DNA of 5,142 bases from an uncultured Xanthobacteraceae bacterium (GTDB lineage: Bacteria > Pseudomonadota > Alphaproteobacteria > Rhizobiales > Xanthobacteraceae). The stretch is taken from the NCBI GenBank assembly GCA_955652925.1, contig CATPCO010000036.1, positions 1 through 5,142 of the forward strand. The letters are read 5' to 3'. The translations under genes and the position numbers were made by a program. The notes beneath the pieces were generated by a model. It was not told the DNA's origin and did not search any database. It saw only the letters and a list, made by a program, of their open reading frames with translations. Below are positions 1 to 5,142 of the stretch, one piece after another; the first letter of the stretch is position 1, and each line of letters opens with the position of its first letter.

Positions 1-266
1 CCATAGTAGAGCTGCACATTGCCCACGGCGGATACGCGCTCATTCGTGTAGTCGTAGTTGATCTCCTGGGCGCGCACGAGCATCTGGTCCTGAGCCCCGT
101 TTGGCGCCGTTCTGGGGATCGGCGCCTCCCGCTTCGGGAACGCCAGGAGCTGCGCGAGCGCCGGCCTTGCGAAAGAGCCGCCGAGAAACAAGGCAATTGC
201 GACGAACAGCATCGCGGTTCGTCGCCAGCCATGAGCCAATGGGAAGATGGCGCTTGCCCAGGCCAT
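1..266 (-). CDS. lptD: LPS-assembly protein LptD, N-terminal 88 codons (cut by window edge)
   Basis: This is the start of the outer-membrane lipopolysaccharide translocon LptD (also called OstA or Imp), which with LptE inserts LPS into the outer leaflet. Only the signal peptide and the beginning of the periplasmic OstA-like domain are inside the window. The reading begins at the ATG at 266-264. Residues 14-16 (WRR) form a basic n-region, about residues 19-30 (MLFVAIALFLGG) a hydrophobic core, and ALA|Q at 38/39 is a good signal peptidase I site. A low-complexity Pro/Ala linker follows, and from about residue 60 comes DQMLVRAQEINYDYTNERVS, then AVGNVQLYY, the typical first strands of the OstA beta-jellyroll. 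The start is supported by an AGGAGG seven bases upstream and by the one-base overlap (TGATG) with the lptG stop. The identification is firm from motif and context, but the barrel domain lies outside the window. Confidence 0.93.
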   Translation of the reverse strand, partial: MAWASAIFPLAHGWRRTAMLFVAIALFLGGSFARPALAQLLAFPKREAPIPRTAPNGAQDQMLVRAQEINYDYTNERVSAVGNVQLYY

Positions 267-1354
267 CACCCGTCCTCCTGGTAAAGCAGCGCGAGCACTC
301 CCGTGATGCCGCCGATGGCGGCTGGTAGCCACGCAGCCGCCACCGGAATCATCATTCCGGCCTTGCTCAAATCGCCGGTGATCTTGGCCAAAACGTAAAG
401 CAGAAAGCCTGCCGAGATGCCGCCAAGCACGACCTTTTGTACCCCGCCGAAGCGGAAAAAACGCAAGCTCACGGATGCGGCCAGCATCACCATTGCAACG
501 AGGTAAAAGGGCTGCGCCAGCAGCTGGTAATATTGCAGCCGGTAACCGGAGGCGGTCAGCCCGGCATTTTCAGCGGCATCGATGTATGCCGACAATTGCC
601 AGAACGGCACCGTCTCGGGGATTGCGAAGCTTTCTCCCACCTGAGCGGGGGTCAGCGTCGTCTTTAGTCGATACAATTCGCGCTCCGCCGGCGCCACTCC
701 GCTGACGTAGAAGCGCGCGTCTTCGAGCCGCCAATAGCCGGCCTCGAGGATTGCGTTCTTCGCCTCGATGCGATCCTGAAAACGGCCGGCCGGATCGAAC
801 CGGAAAACGGTCACGCCGCCAAGCTCAATCCCCTGTTGACGGCTCGATTTTGCATTGATGACCGCCTGGCCCTCTTCATTACGCTGGCGCAGCCAGAATC
901 CGCTTGTCGCATTGCGGAACCCGCCCTCGAAGCCGAACAGGTCGCCTTCGAGCCGCGTCGATTGTTCGCGCAGGATGGCCGAGACCGGATTGTAGACGGT
1001 GCTGGCAAGCATCCCGATCAGCCATGCAATGATGATTGCCGGCGCGATGAACTGCCAGGCCGAAACGCCGGCGGCGCGTGCGACCACGAGCTCCAGACGA
1101 CGCGAGAGATTGAGATAGCAGAACATCGCGCCGACCAGCACGGCGAACGGCAATACGCGCTCGGTGATGAAGGGAACCCGAAACAGGGTGATTTTGGCGA
1201 TCAACAGGGCGGAAACGTTTTGCAGGTCGCCGCTGCGCCGCATGAGCTCGAGAAAATCGATCATGGCGGTGAGCACGAGGGTGCCGGCGAACACGGCAAG
1301 GACCGCGGACAGGAAACGCAGACCGAAATAGCGCGAAAGCGTGCCGGCGATCAT
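266..1354 (-). CDS. lptG: LPS export ABC transporter permease LptG
   Basis: LptG is one of the two membrane subunits of the inner-membrane LptB2FG complex, which uses ATP hydrolysis by LptB to extract lipopolysaccharide and pass it to LptC and the periplasmic bridge. The 362-residue length is normal for the YjgP/YjgQ family. Hydrophobic segments suggest the family's six helices: about 11-35, 62-82, 100-120, 277-297, 306-326 and 335-358. The long span between helices 3 and 4 (about 125-270) is the periplasmic beta-jellyroll. The stretch LSRRLELVVARAAGVS (83-98), between helices 2 and 3, matches the cytoplasmic coupling helix that contacts LptB. The start ATG overlaps the lptF stop as ATGA, and a weak GGGACAG lies upstream. 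The stop overlaps the lptD start. LptF and LptG are paralogues. The name LptG is assigned from second position in the operon and its shorter length. No sign of damage. Confidence 0.95.
   Translation of the reverse strand: MIAGTLSRYFGLRFLSAVLAVFAGTLVLTAMIDFLELMRRSGDLQNVSALLIAKITLFRVPFITERVLPFAVLVGAMFCYLNLSRRLELVVARAAGVSAWQFIAPAIIIAWLIGMLASTVYNPVSAILREQSTRLEGDLFGFEGGFRNATSGFWLRQRNEEGQAVINAKSSRQQGIELGGVTVFRFDPAGRFQDRIEAKNAILEAGYWRLEDARFYVSGVAPAERELYRLKTTLTPAQVGESFAIPETVPFWQLSAYIDAAENAGLTASGYRLQYYQLLAQPFYLVAMVMLAASVSLRFFRFGGVQKVVLGGISAGFLLYVLAKITGDLSKAGMMIPVAAAWLPAAIGGITGVLALLYQEDG
274..279 (-). promoter_or_regulatory. Shine-Dalgarno site of lptD inside the 3' end of lptG
   Basis: On the minus strand this reads AGGAGG, a perfect Shine-Dalgarno core, with seven bases between it and the lptD ATG. 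It lies within the last codons of lptG (those for QED near the C-terminus), so ribosomes finishing lptG uncover the lptD start. It is clearly the strongest ribosome binding site of the three lpt genes and fixes the lptD start. Confidence 0.85.
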
Positions 1355-2526
1355 GACGTCTGTCCCGCGACCGCATTCGCTCGCTGTGCGAGGCGCTCCG
1401 TGACGGCTGCAATCAGGTTGGCAACGAACGCCGGCGGCTCAATGATCACGCCACGCGAGATTGCCAGATAGCCCAGCACAAACGCGGCGATCATTCCGGC
1501 ATAGGGCAGCAGCAGCGCTATCGGCGTGTGCACGCCCGCAATCATTCCGACGAAGCCTAGACCGCGCAGCGCCGCCACCGCGCCCATCGCCCCAAGGAGC
1601 GACATGGTGCGACTCTGGCGCGTCGTGCGCGGCGCTCCCAGATACGCATAGGTCAGTACCACGAAGGCCAACGGATAAAGCGGCGCCGTGATGCGGTCAT
1701 GAAATTCTGCGCGAACTTGGTTGGGCTGGTCGGCGAATTCCGCTGCGCTGCGTTGGGGGTCGTAAAGCTCCCACAGATACCGCTCGCGCACCGAGTATTT
1801 CACGTTCTGCGTCGCGTGGGTGAGCCATGAAAGGTCGAAACCGTAACTCTCAAACAGCACGAGAGCGGGATCGCGCTGGCCCGTTTCGTGCCGTTGTATG
1901 CTGCCGTTGCCCAATACGAGAAACGCCCCGCGCTCGTTTTTGACGATGTCGCCTTTCTCGGCGAGAATGGTGACCCTCTCCTTGGGGCTGCGTTGATCGT
2001 CGATCAGGATTCCGAGCAACTGGCCGTTCGGCTCGCGTTCGCGAATGTGCAAGGTGAGCCGTTCTTCCAATTTCGTGAAACGGCCAGGTTGCACCACGTT
2101 GCTGACGAGGTCGGCGCGGACCTCAGTCGCCCACAGGCGCAATTCGCGCAGTCCCCAGGGCGAGACATAGATGCTGATCGCGGCAACCAGCAGCGACACG
2201 ACGGCTCCCACCGCCAGGAACGGCCGGAACAAAATCCAAGGAGGCATTCCGGCCGCATTCATCACGATGAGTTCGGAATCGTTGCCGAGCTTGTTGAGCA
2301 CGTGGGCGACCGCGATCATCAGCGCGATCGGCGCGATGATCTGAACGAGGAGGGGAATGATCAGCCCCGTGATGCCGACGAACACGAAGATACTCTGGCC
2401 CTGGTTCGTCATCAGGTCGATGTCGCGCAGCGCCTGCGTGATCCACATCAGCGCTGTCACGCTCGTGCAAATGACCAGGAACGCACCGAAGGTGGTGCGG
2501 AAAATATACCGCCCTATGGACCCCAT
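1351..2526 (-). CDS. lptF: LPS export ABC transporter permease LptF
   Basis: LptF is the partner of LptG in the LptB2FG lipopolysaccharide extractor of the inner membrane. The protein has 391 residues. Predicted helices lie at about 12-30, 50-76, 100-123, 279-299, 308-330 and 334-357, and a periplasmic jellyroll occupies about 125-275. MGSIGRYIFRTTFGAF at the N-terminus, ALRDIDLMTNQGQS (32-45), the coupling region NKLGNDSELIVMNAAGM (78-94) and RAEFHDRITAPLYPLAF (272-288) just before helix 4 all agree with rhizobial LptF as I know the family. The start is well bounded, because an in-frame TGA lies seven codons upstream (minus strand of 2545-2547). Only a weak GGGGA (minus strand of 2538-2542, 11 bases from ATG) is visible as a ribosome site. 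As the first gene of lptF-lptG-lptD it should be preceded by the operon promoter. The ATPase gene lptB is not in this window, which is usual because it normally sits elsewhere. Confidence 0.96.
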   Translation of the reverse strand: MGSIGRYIFRTTFGAFLVICTSVTALMWITQALRDIDLMTNQGQSIFVFVGITGLIIPLLVQIIAPIALMIAVAHVLNKLGNDSELIVMNAAGMPPWILFRPFLAVGAVVSLLVAAISIYVSPWGLRELRLWATEVRADLVSNVVQPGRFTKLEERLTLHIREREPNGQLLGILIDDQRSPKERVTILAEKGDIVKNERGAFLVLGNGSIQRHETGQRDPALVLFESYGFDLSWLTHATQNVKYSVRERYLWELYDPQRSAAEFADQPNQVRAEFHDRITAPLYPLAFVVLTYAYLGAPRTTRQSRTMSLLGAMGAVAALRGLGFVGMIAGVHTPIALLLPYAGMIAAFVLGYLAISRGVIIEPPAFVANLIAAVTERLAQRANAVAGQTS

Positions 2527-2607
2527 GCGGCTACGCGTCCCCGCTCACGGCAAAACTCCGGCGCGCGCGACCCCCTGTCGGCAATTGCGCTTCCGGCAAA
2601 CCAGCCC

Positions 2608-2636
2608 TTTCTATCCTTTCCTTGATCGGCCAACAA
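2608..2636 (-). promoter_or_regulatory. Weak candidate sigma-70-type promoter for lptF
   Basis: On the minus strand TTGTTG (2636-2631) and TAGAAA (2613-2608) are separated by 17 bases, about 80 bases upstream of the lptF start. Matches to TTGACA/TATAAT are only three and four of six, although alphaproteobacterial promoters are often poor matches at the -10. The call rests on spacing and position alone, and other placements are possible. Confidence 0.2.
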
Positions 2637-2757
2637 AATGGCCTCGCCAAGGCAAACCCTTTGAGTATGCACAACAATTCGTTAATCGGCCGGGGTGGGA
2701 AGGCTGCTCGGGGCATGTTCGGAGTGACGTACAGCCGCGCCACAGGACGGGCCTGCT

Positions 2758-2780
2758 CCCTCCCCCCCTTGTGGGCAGGG
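2758..2780. repeat. C-rich imperfect hairpin
   Basis: CCCT (2758-2761) pairs with AGGG (2777-2780) and, after one C/C mismatch, CCC (2763-2765) pairs with GGG (2773-2775), leaving a CCCCTTG-type loop. It includes a run of seven C. The shape CCTCCCC-loop-GGG is shared with the hairpin at 3025-3047, so both may be worn copies of one dispersed element. No T-run follows, so it does not look like an intrinsic terminator. Confidence 0.35.
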
Positions 2781-2815
2781 CAATCGCATATGAGCAAACC
2801 GTACCCCAAACCGAG

Positions 2816-2828
2816 GCCGCAAAGCGGC
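2816..2828. repeat. Short perfect hairpin GCCGC-AAA-GCGGC
   Basis: A five-base perfect inverted repeat with an AAA loop lies 15 bases before the first REP-like unit. It is short enough to occur by chance in GC-rich DNA and has no T-run. It is listed because it belongs to the cluster of fold-back elements in this stretch. Confidence 0.3.
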
Positions 2829-2843
2829 ACTACGCTGGTGGTT

Positions 2844-2870
2844 CTTGTAGAGGCGGGTTTTAAACCCGCC
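2844..2870 (+). repeat. REP-like element, copy 1 (GTAG tag plus 19-base palindrome)
   Basis: The unit begins CTTGTAG and continues into the palindrome GGCGGGTTTTAAACCCGCC (2852-2870), nine-base arms around a single central T. The same 27-base unit occurs in opposite orientation at 2978-3004 with only two differences: A for G right after the tag, and the central base. A GTAG tetranucleotide directly 5' of an imperfect hairpin is the hallmark of REP sequences mobilised by RAYT (TnpA-REP, Y1 tyrosine) transposases. That function is inferred here, since no such transposase is in the window. The palindrome and the duplication are seen directly. Confidence 0.75.
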
Positions 2871-2977
2871 CTCGTTCGGCATTCACGGTGTGTGAGGTTG
2901 ATCCGAGCTTAGCCGTACGAACTTCGATTCAGCAGCTGATGACGGCAATTCTCTTGCAGCGAGCCTGTGGCACAAGG

Positions 2978-3004
2978 GGCGGGTTTCAAACCCGCCCCTA
3001 CAAG
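2978..3004 (-). repeat. REP-like element, copy 2, inverted relative to copy 1
   Basis: Read on the minus strand this begins CTTGTAG and matches copy 1 at 25 of 27 positions. Here the palindrome is longer: 2975-2999 forms 12-base perfect arms (AGGGGCGGGTTT / AAACCCGCCCCT) around one base. Because G replaces A after the tag, the arm extends further than in copy 1. The two copies face each other with 107 bases between them, the geometry of a bacterial interspersed mosaic element (BIME). The pair ends 124 bases before the pepA start, so it may lie in the pepA leader if transcription starts upstream. Confidence 0.75.
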
Positions 3005-3024
3005 CTTCGCGACCGCGATGTGCT

Positions 3025-3047
3025 TTCCTCCCCTTTCAGGGGGGGGA
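3025..3047. repeat. G/C-tract hairpin upstream of pepA
   Basis: TTCCTCCCC (3025-3033) can pair with GGGGGGGGA (3039-3047) around a TTTCA loop, giving a nine-pair stem with two G-U pairs as RNA. The G8 run is followed by ATTCCC, not a T-run, so this is not a standard terminator in the pepA direction. It starts 20 bases after REP-like copy 2 and resembles the hairpin at 2758-2780. Confidence 0.4.
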
Positions 3048-3115
3048 TTCCCACGGCATACCAGTGCGTGCCCGCCTCTGTGACTTGTCGCGGGTCCACA
3101 CGGCCTTCTAAGGAC

Positions 3116-3119
3116 AGGA
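3116..3119 (+). promoter_or_regulatory. Ribosome binding site of pepA
   Basis: AGGA sits nine bases before the ATG at 3129, within AGGACAGGA (3111-3119), which offers two registers of a Shine-Dalgarno core. It supports the ATG at 3129 as the pepA start. Confidence 0.6.
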
Positions 3120-3128
3120 TCGGTTCAC

Positions 3129-4625
3129 ATGGCCCGCACGCTCAGGCTTGAATTCGCCGGTTTTGATACGCCTGCGCAGGGCGTTCTGATCCTGTTCTGC
3201 GAGGAGGGGCTCAAGCTCGGGGGGGCTGCACGCAAGGTGCTCGCCCCGACCGGGGACCTCATCAACCGCGCCGCTGACGCGGACGGTTTCAAGGGCAAGA
3301 ACGGATCAAGTCTTGAAATTATCGCGCCCTCGGGCCTCGACGTGCCCCGAGTGGTATTGGTCGGCGTCGGAAAAGGACGCGATCTCAAGGATCAAGATTT
3401 TGCCAAGTTGGGCGGAATCGCGATGAGCAAGATTCCGGGCGCGGCAAAGGTTGCAACCGTGCTTGTCGACTTTCCCGGGCGAGGGCTCAGCCCTGAGCGC
3501 GTTGCCGGTATAGGTCTTGGGGTAGAGCTGCGCGCCTATGCCTTCGAGCGCTACAAGACCAGGCGCAAGGAAGACGAGGAGCAGGCGCGAGAAGTCAAAG
3601 TGACCATCCTGACTGAGGGTGTCGGCGCCGTAAGAAAAGCCTTTGCGTCGCGCGCGGCGGTCGCTGGAGGCGTTCTGATTGCCCGCGATCTCGTCAATGA
3701 GCCAGCCAACGTGCTTTACCCGGAAGAGCTCGCCCGGCGTGCCGGCCATCTCAAGCGGCTGGGCGTGAGCGTGGAAATTCTCGATCCCGCGCAGATGAAA
3801 AAGCTCGGCATGAATGCGCTGCTCGGGGTGGGACAAGGCTCCGAGCATGAGAGCCGCACGGTGATCATGCGCTGGAATGGCGGCAAGCGCGGAGCTGCTC
3901 CCGTCGCATTCGTCGGCAAGGGCGTATGCTTTGATACCGGGGGCATTTCGATCAAGCCCGCCTCAGGGATGGAGGACATGAAGGGCGATATGGCGGGGGC
4001 GGCCTGTGTCATTGGTCTCATGCATGCGCTTGCCGCCCGCAAGGCAAGGGTCAACGCCGTCGGCGCGATCGGCTTGGTGGAGAACATGCCCAGCGGCACC
4101 GCGCAGCGGCCGGGCGACATCGTCACCACCATGTCCGGACAGACCATCGAAATCATCAACACGGATGCCGAGGGCAGGCTCGTGCTCGCGGATCTCCTCC
4201 ATTACGTCAACAAACGATTCAATCCCAAGATCATGATCGACCTTGCCACCCTGACCGGCGCCATCATTGTCGCGCTCGGGCAGGAATATGCCGGTCTCTT
4301 CAGCAACGACGAGAAGCTCGCGGAGCGGCTCATCGAAGCGGGAAGGGAGAGCGGGGAGCGCGTTTGGCGAATGCCGCTCGGACCGGAATACGACAAGATG
4401 ATCGACTCGAAATTTGCGGACATGAAAAACACCGGGGGTCGCCATGCGGGCGCCATTACCGCGGCTCAGCTGCTCCTGCGCTTCGTCGACAAGACGCCGT
4501 GGGCGCATCTCGACATCGCCGGCACCGGAATGGGCTCCCCGCAAACCGACATCAACAGGAGCTGGGGGTCGGGTTTCGGCGTGCGCTTGCTCAATGAGTT
4601 TGTGGCGAGGTACTACGAGAAGTGA
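3129..4625 (+). CDS. pepA: Leucyl aminopeptidase (M17 family, cytosol aminopeptidase)
   Basis: This is a cytosolic dimetal exopeptidase that removes N-terminal residues, preferably leucine, from peptides. It works as a hexamer in characterised relatives. The length, 498 residues, is close to E. coli PepA. Residues 1 to about 160 form the variable N-terminal domain and about 185-490 the catalytic domain. All expected active-site residues are present at a constant offset of six from E. coli numbering: metal ligands K264, D269, D287, D346 and E348, and catalytic K276 and R350. They lie in VGKGVCFDTGGISIKP, MKGDMAG and the family signature NTDAEGRL (344-351). The C-terminal WAHLDIAGTG (about 456-465) is also typical. 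The gene is intact and is followed one base later by holC. E. coli PepA also binds DNA at the carAB promoter and in Xer recombination; whether this protein does cannot be judged here. Confidence 0.97.
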   Translation: MARTLRLEFAGFDTPAQGVLILFCEEGLKLGGAARKVLAPTGDLINRAADADGFKGKNGSSLEIIAPSGLDVPRVVLVGVGKGRDLKDQDFAKLGGIAMSKIPGAAKVATVLVDFPGRGLSPERVAGIGLGVELRAYAFERYKTRRKEDEEQAREVKVTILTEGVGAVRKAFASRAAVAGGVLIARDLVNEPANVLYPEELARRAGHLKRLGVSVEILDPAQMKKLGMNALLGVGQGSEHESRTVIMRWNGGKRGAAPVAFVGKGVCFDTGGISIKPASGMEDMKGDMAGAACVIGLMHALAARKARVNAVGAIGLVENMPSGTAQRPGDIVTTMSGQTIEIINTDAEGRLVLADLLHYVNKRFNPKIMIDLATLTGAIIVALGQEYAGLFSNDEKLAERLIEAGRESGERVWRMPLGPEYDKMIDSKFADMKNTGGRHAGAITAAQLLLRFVDKTPWAHLDIAGTGMGSPQTDINRSWGSGFGVRLLNEFVARYYEK

Positions 4626-4626
4626 G

Positions 4627-5079
4627 ATGACCGAAATCCTGTTCTACCAGCTCCAGCGCCAGCCGCTGGAGCTGGTGCTGACGACGTTGCTCGAGAAATC
4701 GTTGGAACGCGGCTGGCGCGCGGTGGTGCAGGCGCCTTCGGAGGAGCGCATCGATGCGCTCGACGCGCATTTATGGACGTTTCGCGACGAGAGTTTCATT
4801 CCCCCCGGCACCTGGCGGCAAGGCGAAGCGCCCGAGCAGCCGATCCTCCTGACCATCAATGATGACAACCCCAACGGCGCGTCCGTGCGCTTTGTCGTCG
4901 ACGGCGCGGAGCTTCCGCCCGACGCCCAGGCCTATGAGCGCATCGTCGTGCTGTTCGATGGCGATGATCCCGATGCAGTCGCGGCTGCGCGCGAACGCTG
5001 GACATCGAGCAAGGCGGAAGGATTCGAGGTGACCTACTGGCAGGCGGACGAGCACGGCCGCTGGCAGCGGAAGGGTTGA
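4627..5079 (+). CDS. holC: DNA polymerase III subunit chi
   Basis: Chi is the clamp-loader accessory subunit that links DNA polymerase III to single-strand binding protein through the SSB C-terminal tail. The protein has 150 residues, close to E. coli HolC. Diagnostic features are the start MTEILFYQLQRQPLE, GWRAVVQ (29-35), the central RIDALDAHLWTFRDESFIPPG (41-61), QPILLT (71-76), YERIVVLFDG (103-112) and the C-terminal GFEVTYWQADEHGRWQRKG (132-150). The frame is open further upstream inside pepA, but the ATG at 4627, one base after the pepA stop, gives the family's usual N-terminus. Only a weak GAGAAG ribosome site is visible, so coupling to pepA translation is likely. The pepA-holC order is conserved in many Proteobacteria. 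The usual partner HolD (psi) is not seen here. Confidence 0.95.
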   Translation: MTEILFYQLQRQPLELVLTTLLEKSLERGWRAVVQAPSEERIDALDAHLWTFRDESFIPPGTWRQGEAPEQPILLTINDDNPNGASVRFVVDGAELPPDAQAYERIVVLFDGDDPDAVAAARERWTSSKAEGFEVTYWQADEHGRWQRKG

Positions 5080-5091
5080 TTGCCTGACGCC

Positions 5092-5139
5092 GTAGCCCGG
5101 ATGATGCGGGCGTGCGCTTGCGCGACGGCGAAATCCGCG
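5092..5139 (+). repeat. GTAG-headed REP-like element after holC (degenerate, near window end)
   Basis: Thirteen bases after the holC stop comes GTAGCCCGGATG (5092-5103), and the far arm reads ATCCGCG (5133-5139), pairing with CCCGGAT (5096-5102) at six of seven positions. Between them GCGC-TT-GCGC (5114-5123) can form an inner hairpin. GTAGCCCGGATG...ATCCGGG is a form I recall as a common dispersed REP-like repeat in proteobacterial genomes, and this copy would be a diverged one. It differs from the CTTGTAG units upstream of pepA. It could also contribute to ending or protecting the holC transcript, although no T-run is visible before the window ends. Confidence 0.5.
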
Positions 5140-5142
5140 AAC

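Larger units (their letters stand above)
2527..3128. other. Divergent intergenic region between lptF and pepA
   Basis: These 602 bases separate two operons transcribed away from each other, so promoters for both should lie here. I see no credible gene. Open frames across the region lack recognisable motifs, run through C-tracts and palindromes, and have no convincing ribosome sites. The left half (2527-2750) contains nothing I recognise beyond a weak candidate promoter for lptF. The right half (about 2755-3050) contains at least five inverted repeats, two of which are copies of the same unit in opposite orientation. The region is unusually long and structured for a divergent promoter region in an otherwise compact neighbourhood. 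No rRNA, tRNA or known riboswitch pattern was recognised. Confidence 0.8.

Noticed and set aside
836..1471. Long plus-strand open frame across lptG
   Set aside because: It lies antisense to lptG, has no recognisable domain, is rich in His/Arg/Glu as expected for a shadow frame, and lacks a ribosome site. lptG explains the stretch fully.
1888..2625. 245-codon plus-strand open frame antisense to lptF
   Set aside because: The Asp/His/Arg-rich composition is typical of reverse-frame translation of membrane-protein genes in GC-rich DNA. No motif or ribosome site supports it.
2531..2830. Minus-strand 99-codon open frame just upstream of lptF
   Set aside because: Position and direction would suit a small leader gene, but the composition is unremarkable, it runs through the C-tract hairpin and no motif is visible.
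2357..2863. Plus-strand open frame running from lptF into the intergenic region
   Set aside because: Half is antisense to lptF and the rest runs through the C-tract and hairpins into REP-like copy 1. It has no domain and no ribosome site.
2975..2999. Intrinsic transcription terminator
   Set aside because: The perfect 25-base palindrome is strong, but no T-run follows on either strand, and neither operon ends here, since both are transcribed away from it.
2844..3004. CRISPR array or insertion-sequence ends
   Set aside because: Only two copies are present and they are in inverted orientation, unlike direct CRISPR repeats. The 107 bases between them hold no gene, and no target-site duplication was seen.
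3085..3112. TTGTCG-16-TCTAAG as a pepA promoter
   Set aside because: Transcription from it would begin at about 3119, removing or cutting the AGGA ribosome site at 3116-3119. A leaderless-like start seems less likely than a promoter further upstream.
3963..4544. 193-codon minus-strand open frame within pepA
   Set aside because: It is antisense to the conserved catalytic domain of pepA, where codon constraint keeps the opposite frame open. No family resemblance was seen.
4444..4626. Upstream extension of the holC frame into pepA
   Set aside because: The extension is antiparallel in no way to known HolC N-termini: it is an Arg/Ser/Pro-rich shadow of pepA. The ATG at 4627 gives the normal family start and length.

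Overview
This window looks like ordinary chromosomal core sequence from an alphaproteobacterium, most likely of the order Hyphomicrobiales (Rhizobiales). The evidence is the high-GC coding style, the strong family resemblance of the predicted LptF and LptG proteins to rhizobial versions, and the arrangement in which lptF-lptG-lptD is divergent from pepA-holC. The genus cannot be fixed from the sequence alone; a Bradyrhizobium/Xanthobacteraceae-like relative is a guess.

Layout. Bases 1-2526 hold a leftward, tightly overlapping gene set: lptF (2526 to 1351), lptG (1354 to 266) and the first 88 codons of lptD (266 to beyond base 1). The overlaps are ATGA (lptF/lptG) and TGATG (lptG/lptD), which point to one transcript with translational coupling. 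Bases 2527-3128 are a 602-base divergent intergenic region without a credible gene. Its half nearest pepA carries several fold-back elements, including two copies of one 27-base unit in opposite orientation that look like REP sequences with the GTAG tag. Bases 3129-5079 hold a rightward pair, pepA and holC, one base apart. The last 63 bases contain a second, different GTAG-headed repeat-like element just after holC.

How the genes work together. LptF and LptG are the membrane subunits of the LptB2FG ABC transporter, which extracts lipopolysaccharide from the inner membrane. LptD is the outer-membrane translocon at the other end of the Lpt bridge. The left operon is therefore lipopolysaccharide export. 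The right operon joins a cytosolic M17 leucyl aminopeptidase to the chi subunit of the DNA polymerase III clamp loader. That neighbourhood is conserved in many Proteobacteria without an obvious shared pathway.

No new gene system was found. What the genes do not explain is the cluster of REP-like and other hairpin elements between the two operons and after holC. No transposase or other mobile gene lies in the window.
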